The notes under the pieces are model-generated. The model was not told the DNA's origin, did no database searches, and worked only from the letters and a program-made list of their open reading frames with translations. Shown here piece after piece: positions 7,162 through 15,326 of a DNA stretch of 29,388 nt (positions are counted from its first letter, which is position 1; each line of letters begins with the position of its first letter). The position numbers and the translations under genes are program-made. Source of the DNA: a virus. The stretch is from IMG/VR virus record IMGVR_UViG_3300034072_002217, positions 1-29,388 of that record. One strand, written 5' to 3'.

Positions 7162-7827
7162 ATGGCTACCGTACTGACTGAAGGCCGGCACCCCGGCGAG
7201 GCCATCATGAGCGAGGCCGAATTCAACCGCTCCCGCAGCAACGTCACTGTTGCCGCTTCACAGAACATCCAGCCCAACGCGCTGCTGGGCAAGAAAGCCG
7301 TAGCCGCAAAGGTCACGGTGTCCTCGACTTACACCGGAACAGGTAACGGAGCGCTCACGCTCGCAAACCCTGCCGTGTCTTCCAAGGTCAAAGACGGCGT
7401 CTACAGCGCCGTGTGCGTGACCGCGGCGGCCAACAGCGGCACATTCCGGGTCGAAGACCCAACCGGCAAGACAATCGGCAATGCCACGGTTGGGACGCTG
7501 TTCGACAAGGAGCTGAAGTTTACGATCGCGGACGGCGCTACTGACTTTGCGGTCGGCGACACCTTCTTGATCACCGTTGCGGCTGACGCTGAAGATTATG
7601 TGTTCGTCAACTTCGATCCGACCGCAACAGACGGCTCGGAAACGCCGGTAGCCTACTCGATTTATGGCGTCCTTACCGGCGCGTCGGAAACGAAGGCGAC
7701 TGCCGTCATCGACATGGATGCTGTGCTGAACGGTAATCTGATCGCTTGGCCAAATGGTATCTCCGCGCCGCAGCGCGCGGACGCCGAACAGGCGCTTCTC
7801 TCCCGCGGGATCAAGGTCCGCAACTAA
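7162..7827 (+). CDS. Head decoration protein D-like with an inserted domain
   Basis: The 221-residue protein matches the lambda D pattern at both ends. The N-terminus has TEGRHPGEAIMSEAEFNRSR, the usual flexible arm. The C-terminal part has DPTATDGSETPVAYSIYGVL and ends with a short helix. Lambda D is only 110 residues. The extra ~95 residues (about 47-143) form a beta-rich block with TGTGNGALTL, GTFRVEDPTGKTIG and FAVGDTFLITVA, inserted between the arm and the core. Decoration trimers cement the expanded capsid, so the insertion would be outside the particle. AGGAG precedes the ATG. An intrinsic terminator follows at 7855. Confidence 0.8.
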   Translation: MATVLTEGRHPGEAIMSEAEFNRSRSNVTVAASQNIQPNALLGKKAVAAKVTVSSTYTGTGNGALTLANPAVSSKVKDGVYSAVCVTAAANSGTFRVEDPTGKTIGNATVGTLFDKELKFTIADGATDFAVGDTFLITVAADAEDYVFVNFDPTATDGSETPVAYSIYGVLTGASETKATAVIDMDAVLNGNLIAWPNGISAPQRADAEQALLSRGIKVRN

Positions 7828-7854
7828 CCCGCGGCATCGCCGCATCCGGTCAAC

Positions 7855-7884
7855 AGCCCGCCTCTGAGCGGGCTTTTTCTTTTT
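7855..7884 (+). terminator. Intrinsic terminator between decoration and capsid genes
   Basis: AGCCCGC (7855-7861), a six-base loop (CTCTGA) and GCGGGCT (7868-7874) form a 7-bp stem running into TTTTT-C-TTTTT. This is a textbook intrinsic terminator. It lies in the 70 bp between two genes that must be co-expressed, so it either limits readthrough, is overridden, or marks a separate capsid transcript. Confidence 0.8.
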
Positions 7885-7897
7885 CAGGAACCCAAAA

Positions 7898-8944
7898 ATG
7901 GCTGATATCCTCGATATCTTTGACCAGGACGCGTTCTCCGTCACCACAATGTCGGATGCGATGCGCGAGATCAAATACGTTCCCGGCTTTGTTTCCAAGC
8001 TCGGGCTCTTCCAGACGACCTCCATCGACACTCTCGACATTGCGATCGAGAAGGATGCTGACGAGAACATCTTCATCGTTCCGTCTTCTCCTCGCGGCGG
8101 CGCTGGTAAGACTTTCGGCAAGAACCGCCGTTCCATGCGGAAGCTGTCTGTGCCTCACTTCCAGGTAGATGACGCCATCTACGCTGACGAAGTCCAGTCT
8201 GTCCGTGCTTTCGGTGAAGACCGTGCTCGCGAAACTTTCCAGGCTCGCATCGCGCGTCGTGCAGCCGAGGCTCGCCAGTCCTTTGCGCTGACCGAGGAGT
8301 TTCATAAGCTCTCTGTCATCACCAAAGGCCAGTTGCTCGACGCCGACGGTTCGGTCCTCTATGACTTCTTCAGCGAAATGGGCGAGTCCCAGGCAGCAGA
8401 AGTCAATTGGGATCTGAACGCGGCTAGCCCTGCTGCCGGCGCACTTCGGCAAAAGGCAACGGACCTCACCCGCGCAATCGGTCTTTCACTCGGTGGCCTC
8501 CCGTTCTCGGGCGTGCTGGCGCTTTGTGGCAACGCCTTCTGGGACGCACTCGTCAAGCACAAGGAAGTGCGCGAGACGTACATGAACTACGGCGCTGCCG
8601 CCACGCTTCGTAGCGCGGTCATCGACCCGAGCAACCAGAGCGTTCAGAGCGGCATGTGGGGCATGTTCCCGCTGTTCGACATCACTTGGGTCAACTACCG
8701 CGGTGGTCTCGACGTCGGCATTGCCGATGATGAGGTGAAGTTCATTCCGATGGGTGTGCCGGGCCTCTTCAGGTCGGTGTTTGCCCCGGCGGACTATATC
8801 GAAACTGTCAACACGCCCGGCCTCGAGCTCTACGTGAAGCAGTTCCGCATGCAGAACGACAAGGGCATCTCGCTCGAATACCAGAACAATGTCATCCACT
8901 ACTGCACGCGTCCGCGTGTGCTGATGCGCGGCAAGCTGGCCTAA
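7898..8944 (+). CDS. Major capsid protein, lambda gpE family
   Basis: The 348-residue protein is a lambda gpE-type HK97-fold capsid subunit (lambda gpE is 341). Recognisable parts are the N-terminal LDIFDQDAFSVTTMSDAMREIKYVP, the SPRGGAGKTFGKNRRSMRKLSVPHFQVDDAIYADEVQ strand-loop region in the first third, and the C-terminal EYQNNVIHYCTRPRVLMRGK. It builds the shell together with the decoration protein. AGGAA at 7886-7890 lies 7 nt before the ATG, right after the terminator T-tract. It ends 4 bp before the next gene. Confidence 0.92.
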   Translation: MADILDIFDQDAFSVTTMSDAMREIKYVPGFVSKLGLFQTTSIDTLDIAIEKDADENIFIVPSSPRGGAGKTFGKNRRSMRKLSVPHFQVDDAIYADEVQSVRAFGEDRARETFQARIARRAAEARQSFALTEEFHKLSVITKGQLLDADGSVLYDFFSEMGESQAAEVNWDLNAASPAAGALRQKATDLTRAIGLSLGGLPFSGVLALCGNAFWDALVKHKEVRETYMNYGAAATLRSAVIDPSNQSVQSGMWGMFPLFDITWVNYRGGLDVGIADDEVKFIPMGVPGLFRSVFAPADYIETVNTPGLELYVKQFRMQNDKGISLEYQNNVIHYCTRPRVLMRGKLA

Positions 8945-8948
8945 CAAC

Positions 8949-9350
8949 ATGATCAGTGAATTCTCAGAGCTGGAGAGACTGGTGTCGGCTGCGGTCGATG
9001 AAACCATGTCAGAACGCATCAGGATCGAACCCAAAGCGCCTGGCCAGTACCTCTCCGGTTCTGCGGATCCTAACCGCGCCCCAATGATAGTCGTTGGGGC
9101 GCCGGACTTCGACCCGGTTACCTTAATCGCCAAGGATACTGGAAAGTACGACGGCCTTCGCCCGGCAGTGTCCGGAGAGAAGCTGCATGTCTCCTTTGAC
9201 GAGGCTCGGTTCCCAACGTGGAAGCCGCGCAAAGGCGACGCACTGGTTTTCATAGATCGGCCCAATCAACCTACGGTGTCCGTTACCCGCGTCGACCCAG
9301 ATGGCTTTGGGCGTTTCGTTTGCATTTGTACACCAGCTTGGGGTGAATGA
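8949..9350 (+). CDS. Probable head-tail joining protein (FII-like position)
   Basis: I do not firmly recognise this 133-residue protein. It starts with a helix (EFSELERLVSAAVDETMSERI) followed by beta-rich sequence. Its C-terminal half has RKGDALVFIDRPNQPTVSVTRVDPDG, which fits a small beta-barrel like lambda gpFII (117 residues). It sits directly after the major capsid gene, where FI/FII lie in lambda, supporting a role at the neck. The stop codon overlaps the next start as ATGA. Function is inferred from position. Confidence 0.5.
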   Translation: MISEFSELERLVSAAVDETMSERIRIEPKAPGQYLSGSADPNRAPMIVVGAPDFDPVTLIAKDTGKYDGLRPAVSGEKLHVSFDEARFPTWKPRKGDALVFIDRPNQPTVSVTRVDPDGFGRFVCICTPAWGE

Positions 9351-10126
9351 TGTCGATAGTAGCGCAAGCGATGGTGATGACGATCGCGCGTGCGCTGCGC
9401 GGCAAGACATGGGCAGCCAATCGGGTTTTCGAGCAGCCCGTGAACCCTCTGCAATTTGTTCTGTCGGGGGATCCGCAGGAAGGACGTCCAGCGATCGCGG
9501 TGTATGTCGAGCATGCTACGGGGCAGCCGCGACAGAAAGAGTTGCAGTTCGGCCTTCAAAGCCTCTGCTCGAAGATAGTGCTTTACGCCCCTCCGAAGAT
9601 GGGTTTCGTTGAGCAAGGCGAGGCTATTGCTTTCAACAATGACAGCGCGGGATTGGTGCTGAACTTGCTTCAAAGGCAGGTACTGAGCCACCTACAACTT
9701 GGGAGCGGTGGATGGACACAACTATTCCAGAAGCTGACCGCCAAGTGCACAGAGCGCAAAAGCAGATACTTGCTGATCGAGTTCGAGGACGGCGTTCGCT
9801 TGCCGAGCGCGGAGATCTCGCTTGATTGGGAGTGCGCACCAGAGCCGCATATCGGCGCACCAATCACCGGGCTTTGGCAGGCGCTAGACCAGCTGCTTCG
9901 GGCCGAAGGCGAGGGGGCATTGGCCGACCTGATGAAGGCTTCGATCGAGTCGAACGAGAACCTTCCTGATTGGGCACTTCTGCAGGCCCAGCTGGGCATG
10001 TCGGATGCAGCTTACCTTGCGTCAGGCCTCGCGCCACTGGCTGTCACCGACAACGGTGAAGTGCCTGACCTTGAGGAAGTTCAGATAGACACGAACATCG
10101 AAATTACCACTCCGCAGGTGCCGTAA
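9347..10126 (+). CDS. Unrecognised structural protein between neck and spike genes
   Basis: This 259-residue protein matches no family I can name with confidence. The first 45 residues contain a hydrophobic helix and a basic patch (IARALRGKTWAANRVFEQPVNPL). The middle is mixed alpha/beta with QKELQFGLQSLCSKIVLYAPPK. The C-terminal third is acidic. The gene lies between the FII-like gene and the spike, where tail-terminator or tail-completion genes are often found, so a neck or tail-end role is plausible. The start uses an ATGA overlap with the previous stop, and the stop overlaps the next start as TAATG. Confidence 0.6.
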   Translation: MMSIVAQAMVMTIARALRGKTWAANRVFEQPVNPLQFVLSGDPQEGRPAIAVYVEHATGQPRQKELQFGLQSLCSKIVLYAPPKMGFVEQGEAIAFNNDSAGLVLNLLQRQVLSHLQLGSGGWTQLFQKLTAKCTERKSRYLLIEFEDGVRLPSAEISLDWECAPEPHIGAPITGLWQALDQLLRAEGEGALADLMKASIESNENLPDWALLQAQLGMSDAAYLASGLAPLAVTDNGEVPDLEEVQIDTNIEITTPQVP

Positions 10127-10671
10127 TGGTAAGTCCGGTCAGTATCTTGCGTGATGTTCTTGAACGTCTACAGGAGCAGAACAGACGCCTGGCCGGCCTC
10201 GAACAGAGGGGAAAAATACCCTCTGGCGGCGTCGACGCGGAAAAGAAAAAAGTCCGCATCGTCTTAGGTAAGGACTCAGACGGCGAGGACGTTCTTTCGC
10301 CGTGGGTTCCGGTCAAGCAAGTTGCTGGCGCCTTGAAGCTTCACAGCCTCCCATCTGAAGGCCAGGTCATGGTCATCAGGTCCGAGACCGGTGATATGGA
10401 GCAGGGTGTCGCAGAACCGTACCATTGGTCGGAAAGCAATACGTCTCCATCGGATAAGGCTGACGAGCATGTGCTTACCTTCGGAGATGTAACCGTCACG
10501 ATCAAGAGCGATAGTATCTTGATCGCGGTTGGCGGAACTACCTGGAAGCTGTCAGCTGAAGGCTTCGATCAGACAGGCGGCACGATACGTCATGACGAAA
10601 TCGTCATAGACAAAACCCACAGGCACACAGAAGTGGAGAAGGGTGGCGACCTCTCGGGCCCACCCCCATGA
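10126..10671 (+). CDS. Baseplate spike protein, P2 gpV-like
   Basis: The 181-residue protein has the make-up of the contractile-tail central spike: an N-terminal helix (VSILRDVLERLQEQNRRLAG), an OB-fold-like region at about 40-100 (KVRIVLGKD to LPSEGQVMVI), then a repetitive beta-helix stretch (VTVTIKSDSILIAVGGTTWKLS). It ends in a glycine-rich tip carrying THRHTE (His165, His167). The HxH near the end matches the metal-binding apex described for P2 gpV and phi92 spikes. It would puncture the outer membrane on contraction. It overlaps both neighbours by a few bases. Confidence 0.85.
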   Translation: MVSPVSILRDVLERLQEQNRRLAGLEQRGKIPSGGVDAEKKKVRIVLGKDSDGEDVLSPWVPVKQVAGALKLHSLPSEGQVMVIRSETGDMEQGVAEPYHWSESNTSPSDKADEHVLTFGDVTVTIKSDSILIAVGGTTWKLSAEGFDQTGGTIRHDEIVIDKTHRHTEVEKGGDLSGPPP

Positions 10672-10853
10672 ACCTCATGCACAAGCAAGACTACCAAGTC
10701 ACCGAGGTTGCCGGCCGCGAAGTTGCCGGCCTGCAAAATCCAGGCTGCGGCGAGATCCTGCAGCTTACAGTTTCACAGGCTGAACATGCGGTGAGGCTTG
10801 GCCATCTTCAGCTGCTACCGGCTGAACGAAGACGGAAAAAGCGAAATGGCTGA
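10668..10853 (+). CDS. Small hypothetical protein between spike and gp25-like gene
   Basis: This 61-residue protein is not recognised. It is basic at its C-terminus (LLPAERRRKKRNG) and contains LTVSQAEHAVRLGHLQ, a short helix-prone block. The start codon overlaps the spike stop as ATGA, and its end overlaps the next ATG by 8 bp, so it is embedded in a coupled string of genes. That context supports it being real. It may be a baseplate or assembly accessory. Confidence 0.55.
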   Translation: MNLMHKQDYQVTEVAGREVAGLQNPGCGEILQLTVSQAEHAVRLGHLQLLPAERRRKKRNG

Positions 10854-11226
10854 CATCGACGCCCGCACTGGCGAGGTTCTTCAAGGATTCGCCGAGGTGG
10901 AGCAAAGCCTCGAAAAGATCCTTACGACTGCGCAGGGTGAACGGGTCATGCGCGAATGGTTCGGTAATCCCGGCCTTCGTCTACTCGGCGAGAATATGAC
11001 ACCGGAGACAGTATTGCTCTGGTACACGATCGTTTGGACGCTTGTGGAGCTCTTCGAGCCCCGGTTCAAAATTCGGCGCTTCGAGACTAACGAGGCAACC
11101 CGCTTGGGTGAGCTCGACGCGACTATGGTCGGCGACTATCGACCCTACGCCCATCTGGATTGGCAGCAGGCTGCCTTTTTCGTTTCTGTTGTTGACGGAG
11201 TGGTGCGAGTCCGCTCGGGAGCCTAA
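10846..11226 (+). CDS. Baseplate wedge protein, P2 gpW / T4 gp25-like
   Basis: The 126-residue protein contains the conserved core of the GPW/gp25 family. EVEQSLEKILTTAQGERVMREWFG is followed by NPGLRLLGENM and FEPRFKIRRFE, the family's E-P-R-(F/I) strand. These wedge proteins sit at the base of the sheath and nucleate sheath polymerisation. P2 gpW is 115 residues. I use the ATG at 10846 (MADIDARTG), which overlaps the previous gene's stop, rather than an upstream in-frame codon. Confidence 0.85.
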   Translation: MADIDARTGEVLQGFAEVEQSLEKILTTAQGERVMREWFGNPGLRLLGENMTPETVLLWYTIVWTLVELFEPRFKIRRFETNEATRLGELDATMVGDYRPYAHLDWQQAAFFVSVVDGVVRVRSGA

Positions 11227-11230
11227 CCAC

Positions 11231-12178
11231 ATGGCCATAATCTACGCACCTACCGCGATCGATCTGTCGCGGTTGTCGGCCCCGGCTGCCATTGAGGTTC
11301 TGGCCTTCGAAACTCAGTATGCGCAGTTCAAGGACCGCTTCCTCTCATACTGGGATTCGCAGAGAGCAATCGACCCCAGCTTGCCGGAAATCGACGTTCT
11401 CAAGCTCGAAGTTTCACCTGCTGCAATTGTTGGTCAGGCATGGAGCTACCTGCGCCTGCTTGATCGCCAGCGAGTCAATGATGCGTTCAAGGCTCTGTTG
11501 GCGCCGCTTTCGACAGGGACAGAGCTTGATGCGCTTGTGGCTGGCCGGAACATCCAGCGCCTGACGATCGTCGAGGCCACGGCGAACACTGCCGCCATCA
11601 TGGAAGGCGATGCATCGCTGCTGCGGCGCTACCTGGAAAGCTTCGATAAACCAGCGGCTGGATCCGCTGGTCGCTATTTGTTTGACGCAAGAACTGCATG
11701 GCCCCAGTCGCAAGACAAGACGCTTGGCCTTTGGGATGCGCGGGTTAACGGTCGCGCGGTGCACAATCGCAGGGGCGATACGGATCTGGTCATCATCGGT
11801 CCGTTTGGGCGCCTTCCGACGACAAGCGAGCTTGCGAGTGTTCGTGCCGCTGTGACTGACCCAACACGAGCACCGGAAGCCTGTGGGATTACAGTCCTGG
11901 CGGCAGCACGCGTTGAGTATCAGGCGTCACTTGTCATTGAAGTGCCAGGCATCGGACCTTCTGCCGAAACACTCCGGCAGGAAGCGATCCAGAGGGTTAC
12001 GGCTGCCGCTCAGGAACGCATTCTCATTGGTGGTGAAATCCCGGCAGGCTTCCTTGCTGCTGCCGCTTACGGAAACAGCGTCATCAAGGTTCGCGACCCG
12101 GCGCCAGTGGTGATCAATCCTGATCCATACAAGGTGCCCGTCATGACAGGGCTCACGGTTGCTGTTGAGGTTCGCTGA
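11231..12178 (+). CDS. Baseplate assembly protein J
   Basis: The 315-residue protein matches the baseplate J family (P2 gpJ, 302; Mu gp47). It has an N-terminal IDLSRLSAPAAIEVLAFETQYAQFKDRF block, a helical GQAWSYLRLLDRQRVNDAFKALL region, and a C-terminal repetitive beta part ending VRDPAPVVINPDPYKVPVMTG. J forms the wedge outer ring with W and I. The start is the ATG at 11231, with GGAG upstream and 4 bp after the previous stop. The following gene begins within the stop (TGATG). Confidence 0.85.
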   Translation: MAIIYAPTAIDLSRLSAPAAIEVLAFETQYAQFKDRFLSYWDSQRAIDPSLPEIDVLKLEVSPAAIVGQAWSYLRLLDRQRVNDAFKALLAPLSTGTELDALVAGRNIQRLTIVEATANTAAIMEGDASLLRRYLESFDKPAAGSAGRYLFDARTAWPQSQDKTLGLWDARVNGRAVHNRRGDTDLVIIGPFGRLPTTSELASVRAAVTDPTRAPEACGITVLAAARVEYQASLVIEVPGIGPSAETLRQEAIQRVTAAAQERILIGGEIPAGFLAAAAYGNSVIKVRDPAPVVINPDPYKVPVMTGLTVAVEVR

Positions 12179-12837
12179 TGGCTGAAGTTGCGCCTTTGCT
12201 TCCGTCCAATACGGGGCCTTACGAAGACGCGCTCGCTGCCGGGATGTCAGATGTCCTGCCGATCCCTTATGAGCAGCTTCTGGACCCGTACCAATGTCCG
12301 GAAAGCATGCTGGTCTGGCTTGCGGCACAGCATTCGGTGGATCTGTGGTTCGATGAATGGCCCGTTGAGCGAAAGCGCGAGGTCATCGCACAACATGCTG
12401 GCCGCTCGGTTCTGTTCGATGGCGAGCTTGCTGAACTCAAGACCACACGCGCCGCGGCAGAACGGTATCTGGCGCTCGTTGACGCGCAGATCATCCACAA
12501 GCGCAGTCATCCGGCCCGTTTCCCAGTCGGCCGTATTGCCGCTGGGCGCACACCGATCAATCACCCGCCTTTCGTCGCGAGATACCTCGTAAAGGTCACT
12601 CTCGTGCAGCCGATCCGCACGATCTGTGTGGGCCGCACAGCAGTTGGCAAAGCATCGCTGCGCAAGCGCGAGCGTCGCCCGCTGGAGCGGGTCTGCAAGG
12701 CGCTGACCGTCTCGAAGGCAACTCACACCGAATACAGCGTCAGTTTTGCCCATAGGCGGCAGATCACGCTGGATGACGGATATGACATTGATGCCGGCTA
12801 TCAGCTCGGCTCCTACATGGACAGGAATAGCCTATGA
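12178..12837 (+). CDS. Tail protein I (baseplate)
   Basis: The 219-residue protein is P2 gpI-like (176 residues). The first third is conserved-looking: LLPSNTGPYEDALAAGM, then CPESMLVWLAAQHSVDLWFDEW and KREVIAQ, the usual tail protein I sequence linking wedges to fibres. The C-terminal 120 residues are basic and less recognisable (RTAVGKASLRKRERRPLERV), and make it longer than P2 I. Start and stop both overlap neighbours (TGATG; ATGA). Confidence 0.82.
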   Translation: MAEVAPLLPSNTGPYEDALAAGMSDVLPIPYEQLLDPYQCPESMLVWLAAQHSVDLWFDEWPVERKREVIAQHAGRSVLFDGELAELKTTRAAAERYLALVDAQIIHKRSHPARFPVGRIAAGRTPINHPPFVARYLVKVTLVQPIRTICVGRTAVGKASLRKRERRPLERVCKALTVSKATHTEYSVSFAHRRQITLDDGYDIDAGYQLGSYMDRNSL

Positions 12838-13730
12838 GCAAGGCAGTCATTGTTGGCGATAGCGAGTTCCTCGAAACCGCTGACTACAATCGCTTCGGCA
12901 CATTTCCACGCGCTGCACTCGACAACGTGGTTGGCGATGCGATCGGTTACGCGTCCCACTGGGCAGGCTTTACCGTATCAAAGAAGTCAGCCCAGCTGTT
13001 GACGGTATCCCCTGGCAGGTTTTTCGAAGGTGCGATCGTCTACACCAAGGAAGATGCGGTTGATCTCAACCTGACGATCTACTTCCCCTCGGATGCCGAT
13101 GACGAACGCTGGCTGGCGATACTGCCCCGCGGGCAGGTGGTCAACCTGAGCGAAGAGCGGGCCGTCGAGACTTCTCTGGATCCTGAGACGTCGATCCCGG
13201 TTGCTCAGCAGGTTCCGGTCGTTGAAAGCCGGACTGTCGAGTACACCGTATCTCCCGGCGTAGCCACGCCTCCACCTGCGGCAAAACCTGCCGTGTCGGA
13301 TACCGACGCATGCCTGGCCTTCGTCATGGTCACGACGCAAGGCATCCAGACGATCGAGCCCGGCAATCTATGGCGCGTCAAGTCGCTGTCTGAAGTCGAA
13401 GGGCGCGTGACATCAATTGAGCTTCGCGTGTCGCAGCTTTTTGAAGACACGGCTTCGTTGCGCACTGATGTTGCCAACCTGGCAGCCAGCATCAAGACTA
13501 TTCCGGATCCGCGCCTTGTCGCCCAGGTAGTGCGCGACGTGTCGCGTCACAATCAAGCGCTGAACCTGCCAGACGAGGCGCGCAACTACTTCTTCGATCA
13601 GGCGCTCTTGAAGGACTTTTGGGACTTCACGGCGGGAGGTTATTTTCGCATCAACGAAGGTATCCGCTTCCAGTATGCGGCTCAGCTTGACCAAGTCCTG
13701 CGCTTGCAGAACTACGACGACCCGCGCTGA
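12834..13730 (+). CDS. Tail/fibre protein, N-terminal part of a gene split by an apparent frameshift
   Basis: This 298-residue frame starts with an ATGA overlap. It has a beta-rich N-terminal half (TVSPGRFFEGAIVYTKED, FPSDADDERWLAILPRG), a proline/alanine linker at 144-153, and a coiled-coil candidate at about 185-220 (LSEVEGRVTSIELRVSQLF). It ends LQNYDDPR-stop at 13730. The overlapping -1 frame then continues ALKIYNNQLVLPAYDEV without a gap in sense. Adding one G at CCGCG (13722-13726) restores a single ~763-residue protein ending at 15124. I do not recognise the family; position after tail protein I suggests a baseplate-proximal fibre or adhesin. It is either a real deletion, a sequencing error, or an unusual recoding site. 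Confidence 0.65.
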   Translation: MSKAVIVGDSEFLETADYNRFGTFPRAALDNVVGDAIGYASHWAGFTVSKKSAQLLTVSPGRFFEGAIVYTKEDAVDLNLTIYFPSDADDERWLAILPRGQVVNLSEERAVETSLDPETSIPVAQQVPVVESRTVEYTVSPGVATPPPAAKPAVSDTDACLAFVMVTTQGIQTIEPGNLWRVKSLSEVEGRVTSIELRVSQLFEDTASLRTDVANLAASIKTIPDPRLVAQVVRDVSRHNQALNLPDEARNYFFDQALLKDFWDFTAGGYFRINEGIRFQYAAQLDQVLRLQNYDDPR

Positions 13731-13747
13731 AGATCTACAACAATCAG

Positions 13748-15124
13748 TTGGTGCTTCCAGCCTACGATGAGGTGCTTCGCATCACTTCGCCGGAGGGTTC
13801 CGGACGGCAAGATATATCGAACGTCGTGCACACCGTCACGACTGCGGTCCAGCACACTGTAGCGCACGAAAGCATCCGCTACGGTGAGACCATCAATGTA
13901 TGCGAGAACACCGCAGGGTGGGGCGCGGTCGGTCAGGCTCAGTATGGGGCGACGTTTCAGTCGGGTGGCGAGACTTGGGTCTCTTATGGACAGACGTCCA
14001 ATCCGTGGAACAACACCGAAACAGCACAGAACGGACACGCGGAGTATGCTGTCGCGCGAATGATCGTCGACACCTACTATGAGACCTACACGACCTACAA
14101 CACCGAGTACTTCGGATTGTCGGGCGCTACGTACGGACAGACGTTCCTCAACTCCCAGGCTGCAGTCATCACCTCGATCGACTTGAATTTCACAAAGGTG
14201 GACGGGACAACCGGGGACGTGATGCTTTGCCTCTGCGAAGTCAATGCTTCTGGCGCTCCGGCGTTCGACGCAGTTCTTGCAAAGGTCACGAAGCCGCGTA
14301 GCGAGTTGGTTGTGGGGTGGAACAAGTTCAGCTTTCAGCCTACCCTGGTTGATCAAGGCAAACGCTATGGCTGGTTCACAGTCACCAGCGGCAACCACCA
14401 GCTGATGACCAACAGCGGCAACGCCTACACCGGGGGCACCAAGTTCGTATGCACTGATGGTGCATGGGCGCAGGGGTCGACGACGGAAGACTTCACCTTC
14501 CGGGTCAACGTGGCCAAGTTCAAGCAGAACCGCACGGTTGTTCCATTTGTCTCGCTCGGCTCGCTGGAGAACGGCATGACCGAGATTCAGATGATCTACA
14601 AGCGGTGGCGTCCGGCCGCTACCCAGCTTTCGTGGGAGATTAAGGCCGAGGGCGAAACGGAGTGGATTCCACTCGATGCTCGCGAGGATAATCCACTAGC
14701 GAACCTACCGCCGACCATCCAGCTGCGCGCCATCTTCCTTGGTACGCAGGATGTGCAGCCTGCCATCATCCTTGATCCGTATGCCCGCGCCGTTTGCGGC
14801 CGCATGCGACCAGACATGGTTGCCATCAGCAAACTCAAGACGTTCGGCTTTTCAACCAACGCGGCGCGGATCGTCTTGCAAATGGATAACTACAAGACGG
14901 CCAAGCACACGGCCGTTCCGAAAGTTGTTCTGGCTAATGGGACGGTTGTGACTGCTTCTGCAATCGTCGCCGAGCAAGACATCACCAAACCGTCACGAAC
15001 AAAGATCATCGCCGACTTCACATTGCCAGCCGACACGACGCAAGCACGCGCTCGCGTCGATGCCACTACGACATCAATTATCGATGTGCCGTTCGGGCAG
15101 GACATTCAGCTGATCGCATACTGA
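13748..15124 (+). pseudogene. Tail/fibre protein, C-terminal part of the same split gene
   Basis: The frame is open from 13691. The first possible start is TTG at 13748, which has no Shine-Dalgarno, so independent translation looks poor. In-frame codons from 13724 (ALKIYNN) join naturally to the preceding gene's end. The ~458 residues are beta-rich with many tyrosines, threonines and glycines (GQAQYGATFQSGGETWVSYGQT, FGLSGATYGQTFLNSQAA), typical of phage tail or receptor-binding structures. A later segment, PPTIQLRAIFLGTQDVQPAIILDPYARAVCG, also looks like a beta domain. Without the upstream half it would lack the baseplate anchor. Confidence 0.6.
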
Positions 15125-15134
15125 CGAGGACCTC

Positions 15135-15326
15135 ATGCCAGAACAAACTGAACAGCCTCCGTATGAAGCGGAGGCAACTTATACCCTCGCTGTGGCAAGA
15201 CCCGTGACTGTCGGGCCGTTCAAATATCTGCCGCGTCACGCGATTGAGGCGAAGGGCGAGCTGATTAACCGGATTATTGAGGAGCACGGTGCAGATGCCA
15301 TCCGTTCCGCCGACCTCCTCGAATGA
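15135..15326 (+). CDS. Small hypothetical tail-region protein
   Basis: This 63-residue acidic protein is not recognised. It has YTLAVARPVTVGPFKYLPRHAI followed by a helix (KGELINRIIEEHGADAI). Short proteins of this kind occur among fibre genes of alphaproteobacterial phages. A GAGGA lies a few bases before the ATG. Its last 32 bases overlap the next gene, whose Shine-Dalgarno is inside it, so the two are probably coupled. It could be a fibre-attachment or chaperone protein; that is a guess. Confidence 0.55.
   Translation: MPEQTEQPPYEAEATYTLAVARPVTVGPFKYLPRHAIEAKGELINRIIEEHGADAIRSADLLE

Noticed and set aside
13716-13730. Programmed -1 frameshift between the two halves of the tail gene
   Set aside because: No X-XXY-YYZ heptamer is present at GAC-CCG-CGC-TGA. 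A one-base deletion explains the data better, though recoding is not excluded.
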